Part shown: positions 59,323 to 64,000 of the stretch, one piece after another
Position numbering within the stretch: position 1 is the first letter of the stretch
Layout of the letters: every line of letters starts with the position of its first letter
Source: Dyadobacter luteus
GTDB taxonomy: Bacteria > Bacteroidota > Bacteroidia > Cytophagales > Spirosomataceae
DNA length: 64,000 nt
Reading direction: 5' to 3'
Assembly: GCF_003383615.1 (NCBI RefSeq)
Contig: NZ_QNUL01000008.1
Coordinates: forward strand, 1-64,000
Program-made: the position numbers and the translations under genes
The notes under the pieces: model-generated
What the model was told of the DNA's origin: nothing
Seen by the model: only the letters and a program-made list of their open reading frames with translations
The model's database searches: none

Positions 59323-60783
59323 ATGAATCCGTACATCTCTCTCATTATCCTGATTCTCTATTTCGGGATGCTGATCACAGTGTCTATCTACACTTCCCGT
59401 GGAGCTGATACCAACACCTTTTTCACCGCCAATCGCCAGTCTCCATGGTATCTGGTAGCATTTGGCATGATCGGAACTTCGTTGTCCGGAGTAACTTTCA
59501 TCTCAGTCCCCGGGGCAGTCGCCAATATTCAGTTTTCTTACTTTCAGGTTGTTATAGGATACATCTTAGGCTATCTGGTGATAGGTACCGTTTTGATGCC
59601 TCTGTATTACCGGCTCAATCTGATCTCAATCTATTCTTATCTGGATCAGAGATTCGGATTCTGGTCTTATAAAACTGGTTCGGGATTTTTCCTGCTCTCC
59701 AGAACAGTAGGCTCAGCTGTACGTCTTTATGTTGCTGCTCAGGTATTGCAGCTGGCTCTTTTTAAGCCACTTGGAGTGCCGTTTGAAGTAGCTGTTGCTA
59801 TTACCATTTTCCTGATCTGGATATATACCTTCAAAGGTGGTGTGAAGACAATTATTATTACAGATACCCTTCAAACCTTCTTTTTGATCACAGCCGTGAT
59901 TCTTACAATCGTACTCGTTTCTAACGAACTTAATCTCAGTGGCGCTTCAGCTATTTGGAAGACCGTACAGGAAAGTAAGTATTCCCAGATTTTCTACTGG
60001 GACACCAATGATCCTAAAAACTTCTTCAAACAATTCTTTGCCGGTGCTTTCATCGCGATAGTAATGACGGGACTTGATCAGGATCTGATGCAGAAAAACC
60101 TGACTTGCAAGAATATTGGAGAAGCTCAGAAAAATATGTTCTGGTTCACGGTAGTTCTGGTTATCGTTAACTTCCTCTTCCTTTCACTCGGCGCATTGCT
60201 GTACGTATATGCTGAAGCGCAGGGCATAGCTGTTACTGCCAAAACAGATGATTTTTATCCAATGCTGGCTTTAAATCATTTGGGGGTAGTCGTAGGTATT
60301 ACATTTCTTCTGGGAATCACAGCTGCAACTTATGCCAGTTCAGACTCGGCGCTCACCGCCCTGACCACTGCCTTCTGTATCGACTTCATGAGTATTGAAA
60401 AACGTCCGGAAGAACAACGGTCATCTATCAAATTCTGGGTACACGTAGGCTTCTCGGTAGTCTTTTATATAGTAATACTGATTTTCAACAGATTAAACAG
60501 CAAGGAAGTAATCACCGCAGTTTTTGACCTTGCTGGTTATACATATGGCCCGCTTCTCGGACTTTTTTCCTTTGGCGCTTTTACCAAACGTGCGGTGAAC
60601 GACAAGTTTGTTCCTGTCATCTGTATCGCAGCTCCGGTAATCACTTACATTATTAATGACAATTCAGCTGCATGGTTCAATGGCTATCAGTTCGGCTTCG
60701 AACGTCTCATCATTAACGGACTGATCACGTTTATTGGATTGTACCTGCTCAAAGGCTATAAACCGAATGCTTTGATAGCATAA
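59323..60783 (+). CDS. Sodium:solute symporter (SSS family)
   Basis: This is a 486-residue inner-membrane transporter with about 13 helices. Early patterns are YFGMLITVSIYTSRGADTNTFFTANR and GMIGTSLSGVTFISVPGAVA, typical of SSS proteins, where the Ser/Thr after the first broken helix contacts Na+. TGLDQDLMQKNLTCKN and GITAATYASSDSALTALTTAF are further family hallmarks, the latter a likely Na2 site. The solute is not known: proline, sugars and sialic acid are all moved by relatives. The GtrA-family gene starts 14 bp downstream, probably in one operon. Confidence 0.93.
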   Translation: MNPYISLIILILYFGMLITVSIYTSRGADTNTFFTANRQSPWYLVAFGMIGTSLSGVTFISVPGAVANIQFSYFQVVIGYILGYLVIGTVLMPLYYRLNLISIYSYLDQRFGFWSYKTGSGFFLLSRTVGSAVRLYVAAQVLQLALFKPLGVPFEVAVAITIFLIWIYTFKGGVKTIIITDTLQTFFLITAVILTIVLVSNELNLSGASAIWKTVQESKYSQIFYWDTNDPKNFFKQFFAGAFIAIVMTGLDQDLMQKNLTCKNIGEAQKNMFWFTVVLVIVNFLFLSLGALLYVYAEAQGIAVTAKTDDFYPMLALNHLGVVVGITFLLGITAATYASSDSALTALTTAFCIDFMSIEKRPEEQRSSIKFWVHVGFSVVFYIVILIFNRLNSKEVITAVFDLAGYTYGPLLGLFSFGAFTKRAVNDKFVPVICIAAPVITYIINDNSAAWFNGYQFGFERLIINGLITFIGLYLLKGYKPNALIA

Positions 60784-60797
60784 AAACTGAGCTATAA

Positions 60798-61283
60798 ATG
60801 AAAAGTGACCTGATCAATGTCCGGGATGTTGTAGCCTACTTTCTGGTTGCTTCCGCCGGGGTAATAGTACAGCTGTTGGTCGGGTCACTTTCTCAGGAAT
60901 GGTTCGCTCTATCATTCCGCCAATCACTTATTCTCGGATACATCCTGGCCTCCGTAGTGGGATTTATTCTTACAAAAATGTTTGCATTCAGCAACAGGAG
61001 TAAGGAAAAGAGCAGAAGGGAGATGATCAAGTTTGCGATGGTGACTCTGTTGTCATTTGCAATCACTGTTTATGGATCTGATTTTCTCTTTACTATTTCT
61101 AAAATTACTTTCGGGGTATACACACTTACCATTCCCTTTTCCGTAAAGACCGTAAATATTAACCAGTTGTGCAGTCAGATCGCATGTATGGGCTTAAGCT
61201 TTGTCAGTAACTACACATTACACAAGAAATTTACCTTCCAGAATACCGGCTTTTATGAAAGGCTGAAGAGATTGTTATTCTGA
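60798..61283 (+). CDS. GtrA family membrane protein
   Basis: This is a 161-residue four-helix membrane protein of the GtrA family, which helps carry lipid-linked sugars across the membrane or supports glycosylation. It shows VVAYFLVASAGVIVQLLVG, ILASVVGFILTKMFAF with the conserved Lys-Phe pair, and SNYTLHKKFTFQ near the end, the family's second-helix hallmark. The last ten residues are basic. It follows the SSS transporter by 14 bp, which suggests co-expression but not a clear shared role. Confidence 0.8.
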   Translation: MKSDLINVRDVVAYFLVASAGVIVQLLVGSLSQEWFALSFRQSLILGYILASVVGFILTKMFAFSNRSKEKSRREMIKFAMVTLLSFAITVYGSDFLFTISKITFGVYTLTIPFSVKTVNINQLCSQIACMGLSFVSNYTLHKKFTFQNTGFYERLKRLLF

Positions 61284-61454
61284 CAAAAAATCAAAATAAT
61301 ATATTACAAATATTTCTTCATAAAATATTAAAAATGATTAACTTCCTGATAGAGTCATATGATGATTAATTGAGTTCTTTTCAAGCGTAAATGGATGTTG
61401 AAATTGAAGAATGCAGTAGCCAGCTTTTTTTATCAAACTAACCGTTTTACCGAA

Positions 61455-62024
61455 ATGAAAACATCAGCATTAATTCTAGTCGGAACGTTGGCTTGCTTAT
61501 CCTGTACAGACAAAGCCAATGAAACAGCCAGCAAAGAGGCCAATCTTGACAACGAGAAAAAGGCCATCTATGCAACTATTGATAACGAAACCAAAGCCTT
61601 CTTTAACAGAGATTACAATGCCTGGAAGGCCACCTATGCGCAAACCGACTATGCTTTTCAGGCATGGAGCAATCGGGATGGTACTTTTGACTCCAATGTA
61701 GGTTGGGAGGATATTGATAATCTGATAGGTAAATACATTACTGACAATCCCGAAAAAAGCCACCCCAAAGTCGAACGTAAAAATATCAAGTACAAATTTT
61801 ACGGAGACAATGTAGCTTATCTCACATGGGATCAGTTTAATAGTGACAGAGACGAGAAAAACTTCCATCACAGCAAGGAGGTTCGTCTTATGGAAAAAAT
61901 AGACGGTCAATGGAAAATAGTATGTGTATCCGCTTTCTGGGATTATAAAAACGTAATCCCCGGCAGCAGGCTCCCAATGATTCAGAAAATTGCAGCTGAG
62001 AGCAGAGGTAAGGATAAGATCTAG
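61455..62024 (+). CDS. Lipoprotein with SnoaL/NTF2-like domain
   Basis: This is a 189-residue protein from the ATG at 61455, which starts at the lipoprotein signal (MKTSALILVGTLACLSC, lipidated Cys17 or Cys14). The frame extends upstream to 61395 with 20 extra residues that do not resemble a signal. The rest fits a SnoaL-like/DUF4440 NTF2 fold: ETKAFFNRDYNAWKATYAQ, then YKFYGDNVAYLTWDQF and RLMEKIDGQWKIVCVSAFWDY. Such domains bind small ligands or act as isomerases. Function unknown. Confidence 0.78.
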   Translation: MKTSALILVGTLACLSCTDKANETASKEANLDNEKKAIYATIDNETKAFFNRDYNAWKATYAQTDYAFQAWSNRDGTFDSNVGWEDIDNLIGKYITDNPEKSHPKVERKNIKYKFYGDNVAYLTWDQFNSDRDEKNFHHSKEVRLMEKIDGQWKIVCVSAFWDYKNVIPGSRLPMIQKIAAESRGKDKI

Positions 62025-62241
62025 GAATGTTCAGAATTAAACAGCTTTGTTCGGATATGAACAGATTTAAAATCAGCAAAAAAACTTACAAAATACACAA
62101 ATCAACACAATAACAACTGAATAGCAGCAAGTTACAAAAGGATGTAATCAGATAATCGTTTGGCAAATGATTTCTGGCACATCCTTTTTTTAATAGCTAT
62201 TGACCGGACATCTGGTCATAAACTATAAAACTTACATAGCC

Positions 62242-62640
62242 ATGAAAATTATCATCTCAAAAATCGTTTTAGTTGCCACTCTGATTTGCTCTCTGTCCTC
62301 ATTTACCACTGACAAAAAAGCAGATGCGATGGCTAAAGCTGAAGCTGCAAAGCTTGCCGGGTTTGGTGCTTCTCTCTTCCAGTTGAATAACACGTATAAA
62401 GTGAAGCTTTCAGTAGATAAGAAAGAAGACTCCTATCTGCGGATTATTTTGAAAGATCAGCTTGGGCGTACGTATTACAACGAACTTTATGGCAAGAAGG
62501 AAAGCCAGTATCGCCGTACTTTTGACTTCACCGACATGGCCGATGGCACTTACCAGTTTGAGCTTGTTTATAAGGATCACAAGCTTACGAAAGAAGTACA
62601 ATTGGAAACAAACCAGGATCGCGTTTTCATTCTTCAATAA
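62242..62640 (+). CDS. Small secreted hypothetical protein
   Basis: This is a 132-residue protein from the ATG at 62242, at the signal peptide (MKIIISKIVLVATLICSLSS). The mature part has a helical Ala/Lys-rich start and then a beta-sandwich-like stretch (YKVKLSVDKKEDSYLRIILKD, YNELYGKKESQYRRTFDFTDM, GTYQFELVYKDHKLTKEV). It resembles small secreted DUF3244-type domains of Bacteroidota, but the match is by look only. Upstream frame to 62200 was not used. Terminator follows at 62646-62679. Confidence 0.7.
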   Translation: MKIIISKIVLVATLICSLSSFTTDKKADAMAKAEAAKLAGFGASLFQLNNTYKVKLSVDKKEDSYLRIILKDQLGRTYYNELYGKKESQYRRTFDFTDMADGTYQFELVYKDHKLTKEVQLETNQDRVFILQ

Positions 62641-62645
62641 AACAA

Positions 62646-62679
62646 ATGGGGTCGGACTGTAAAATCCGACCCCATTTTC
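62646..62679 (+). terminator. Terminator after the small secreted protein gene
   Basis: A perfect 11-bp stem ATGGGGTCGGA (62646-62656) with TCCGACCCCAT (62665-62675) is followed by TTTC. It lies between convergent genes. Confidence 0.75.
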
Positions 62680-63045
62680 TTATGTAAGCTCCTTTTCAGG
62701 ATCCCAGAAATATTTGTCCCAATTTTGAATCTGGTCATCCTTTACCTCCACTCCCTCCTTTTCCAGACGTTCCCGCATTGTATCAGGCGTTTCAAACAAC
62801 AACCTGGCCGTCAGCACACCTTCCTTATTTACGACCCTGTGCGCCGGCAGTCCCGGCATTGTATAACTACTTCCCATGGCCCAGCCTACAATACGAGCCC
62901 CACGTTTATTTCCAAGATAAGCTGCAATAGCTCCATAAGATGTAGCACGTCCTTCAGGAATCAATCTCACCACATCATATACATTCCGGAAAAAGTCTTC
63001 GTTTTTACTTTTTCTCTTGTCGTCTTGCTTCTTGTCGCTCATCAA
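62680..63045 (-). CDS. Alkyltransferase-like DNA-binding protein (MGMT family, no active-site Cys)
   Basis: This is a 121-residue protein with the DNA-binding half of O6-alkylguanine-DNA alkyltransferases. The family active site PCHRV is PAHRV here (Ala68), so it cannot take up an alkyl group. It belongs to the alkyltransferase-like proteins, which bind O6-alkylguanine and hand the lesion to nucleotide excision repair. Other MGMT elements remain: VYDVVRLIPEGRATSYGAIAAYLG with the Tyr/Arg flipping residues and GARIVGWAM. Its start lies inside the upstream DUF3109 gene by 41 bp (38 if Met2 is used). Confidence 0.88.
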   Translation of the reverse strand: MMSDKKQDDKRKSKNEDFFRNVYDVVRLIPEGRATSYGAIAAYLGNKRGARIVGWAMGSSYTMPGLPAHRVVNKEGVLTARLLFETPDTMRERLEKEGVEVKDDQIQNWDKYFWDPEKELT

Positions 63046-63595
63046 TTTCGTCTTCTAATTGGGTATACCAGCCAGGACCATAAGCTCTGATCAAAGGTTC
63101 TTTCAGAAACTTATAAACAGGAACTCCAAGCTCCTTACCAAAATCGCATGCCGGACTGCAAATATCCCACCTGTCATAATTCAGAGCATGATACTGATCG
63201 TATTTCGTAATCCTGATGGGGTATAAATGACACGAAATAGGTTTTTTAAAGCTTATTTTACCATCATTATAGGCGTCTTCAATTGCGCATTTCAGCATAC
63301 CCTTTTCATTATAGACTGCATACACGCACTCACGATTGTCTATCACCGGCGTTACATAGTCTCCTTCGAAGTCGGTTGTATACGTTCCTTCTTTGGCAAT
63401 AACAGCTTTTGCTGCTTCTGTAAGATAGGGTTCTACAATCGGGTAAATCTCATCCATAATAGCGAGCTCGTCTTCTTCCAGAGGAGCACCGGAATCTCCT
63501 TCCACGCAGCATGCGCCCTTACACTTGTCCAGGTTGCAAACAAACAACTGGTCCTCTATATCATCACTGATGCACGTATTATCGATGAGTATCAT
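63005..63595 (-). CDS. DUF3109 family Cys-rich protein
   Basis: This is a 196-residue protein of DUF3109, related to the YkgJ/Fe-S or zinc cluster family. Cys clusters are visible: FVCNLDKCKGACCVEGD near residues 18-34, RECVYA, KCAIEDA, KPISCHLYPIR and DICSPACDFG. The metal and role are unknown. Its last 41 bases overlap the alkyltransferase-like gene, and it starts 13 bp after the LysM gene, so three genes are likely one transcript (LysM, DUF3109, ATL). Confidence 0.85.
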   Translation of the reverse strand: MILIDNTCISDDIEDQLFVCNLDKCKGACCVEGDSGAPLEEDELAIMDEIYPIVEPYLTEAAKAVIAKEGTYTTDFEGDYVTPVIDNRECVYAVYNEKGMLKCAIEDAYNDGKISFKKPISCHLYPIRITKYDQYHALNYDRWDICSPACDFGKELGVPVYKFLKEPLIRAYGPGWYTQLEDEIDERQEARRQEKK

Positions 63596-63608
63596 TATCT
63601 TATCACTA

Positions 63609-64000
63609 CTATTTTTGTGGAATTTTCAGCTTCTGCCCTACAGAAACATTATTTCCTGATATATTGTTCAATCTCTTAATTTCTTCAATCTCAACACCAT
63701 AATTCACCGAGATGCGGAAGAGTGTTTCACCGCTGGCTACTGTATGTGTTCTGAATCCCTGAGGAGTATTACTACGAACCGCGTTACGGCCTGCACCTGT
63801 TCCCACCTTCAATTGCTGACCCGAAATCAGTTTATTCGGAGAGGTCATGTTGTTTAGCGCCATCAGCTCATTCAAACTGATGCCGTAGGTCCTTGAAATA
63901 CTGTAATACGTTTCGCCCGGCTGCACGGTATGATACTTGGCGCCCACATCTGTTTTCTCAGCCACTATTCTTTCAGCTTCTCTCTCAATTCTTGTTGGCC
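63609..64000 (-). CDS. LysM peptidoglycan-binding protein, N-terminus cut by window edge
   Basis: The visible 118-plus residues hold two LysM domains: YHTVQPGETYYSISRTYGISLNELMALNN and THTVASGETLFRISVNYGVEIEEIKRLNN (each continuing to the Gln-Lys-Leu end). A GTG at 63965 could start translation but the frame is open to the window edge (upstream codons read ...TRIEREAERIV), so the gene is probably longer and has an upstream domain outside. LysM pairs bind peptidoglycan; upstream parts in Bacteroidota are often glucosaminidases. It lies 13 bp before DUF3109. Confidence 0.82.
   Translation of the reverse strand, partial: PTRIEREAERIVAEKTDVGAKYHTVQPGETYYSISRTYGISLNELMALNNMTSPNKLISGQQLKVGTGAGRNAVRSNTPQGFRTHTVASGETLFRISVNYGVEIEEIKRLNNISGNNVSVGQKLKIPQK

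Overview
The window looks like a chromosomal segment of a Bacteroidota bacterium of the order Cytophagales, closest in flavour to Dyadobacter/Spirosomaceae (the genus is an inference). The evidence is a SusC/SusD pair, the gldK-gldL-gldM-gldN and PorP/SprF genes of gliding and type IX secretion, DUF4271 next to hemD, the near absence of Shine-Dalgarno sequences, and several promoters with the Bacteroidota -7 box TAnnTTTG. No rRNA, tRNA, CRISPR array, transposase or phage gene was seen. Coding density is high, and most convergent ends carry a hairpin terminator.

Layout. 1-6.7 kb: a TetR regulator with an operator inside its own promoter, a PQQ-type sugar dehydrogenase lipoprotein, a DUF2911 protein, a CurA-like oxidoreductase, a Tat-exported serine hydrolase and a DEAD-box helicase. 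6.9-18.9 kb: a polysaccharide utilisation locus for rhamnogalacturonan I, made of SusC, SusD, L-rhamnose mutarotase, a PL11 lyase, a CE12-type acetylesterase, a GH105 unsaturated glucuronyl hydrolase, a GntR regulator with a sugar-sensor domain and a sialidase-fold lipoprotein. A duplicated 106-107 bp repeat abuts the lyase gene. 18.9-32.6 kb: gpsA, a Crp/Fnr regulator with paired palindromes upstream, two tandem paralogous outer-membrane proteins, a TolC plus adaptor pair with no pump, a fused SpmA-SpmB protein, an isomerase/oxidoreductase pair with Tat signals, a subtilase and Xaa-Pro aminopeptidase. 32.6-40.2 kb: an MgtC protein followed by a complete six-gene ebo cluster (eboA-F). 40.2-44.6 kb: DUF456, carboxynorspermidine synthase, miaA, DUF4230 and a collagen-like lipoprotein. 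44.8-54.0 kb, all on the minus strand: sucD, DUF4271, hemD, a PorP/SprF protein and gldKLMN. 54.1-64 kb: a membrane protein, azurin, a TlpA-like thioredoxin, a TPR protein, an exported superoxide dismutase, recR, clpS, a sodium:solute symporter, a GtrA-family protein, two small secreted proteins, a Cys-less alkyltransferase-like protein, DUF3109 and a LysM protein cut by the right edge.

How the genes work together. In the PUL, the lyase cleaves deacetylated RG-I outside or on the cell, SusCD imports the fragments, GH105 removes the unsaturated uronate end and RhaM equilibrates released rhamnose for catabolism. The ebo cluster is the most interesting system. In cyanobacteria ebo genes are needed to move a scytonemin precursor to the periplasm, and in Pseudomonas a homologous cluster gives resistance to nematode grazing, but the substrate in Bacteroidota is unknown. 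The gld block encodes the core ring and motor of type IX secretion. Its GldN carries an unusual repeat-rich insert, and a strong terminator-like hairpin separates gldK from gldL.
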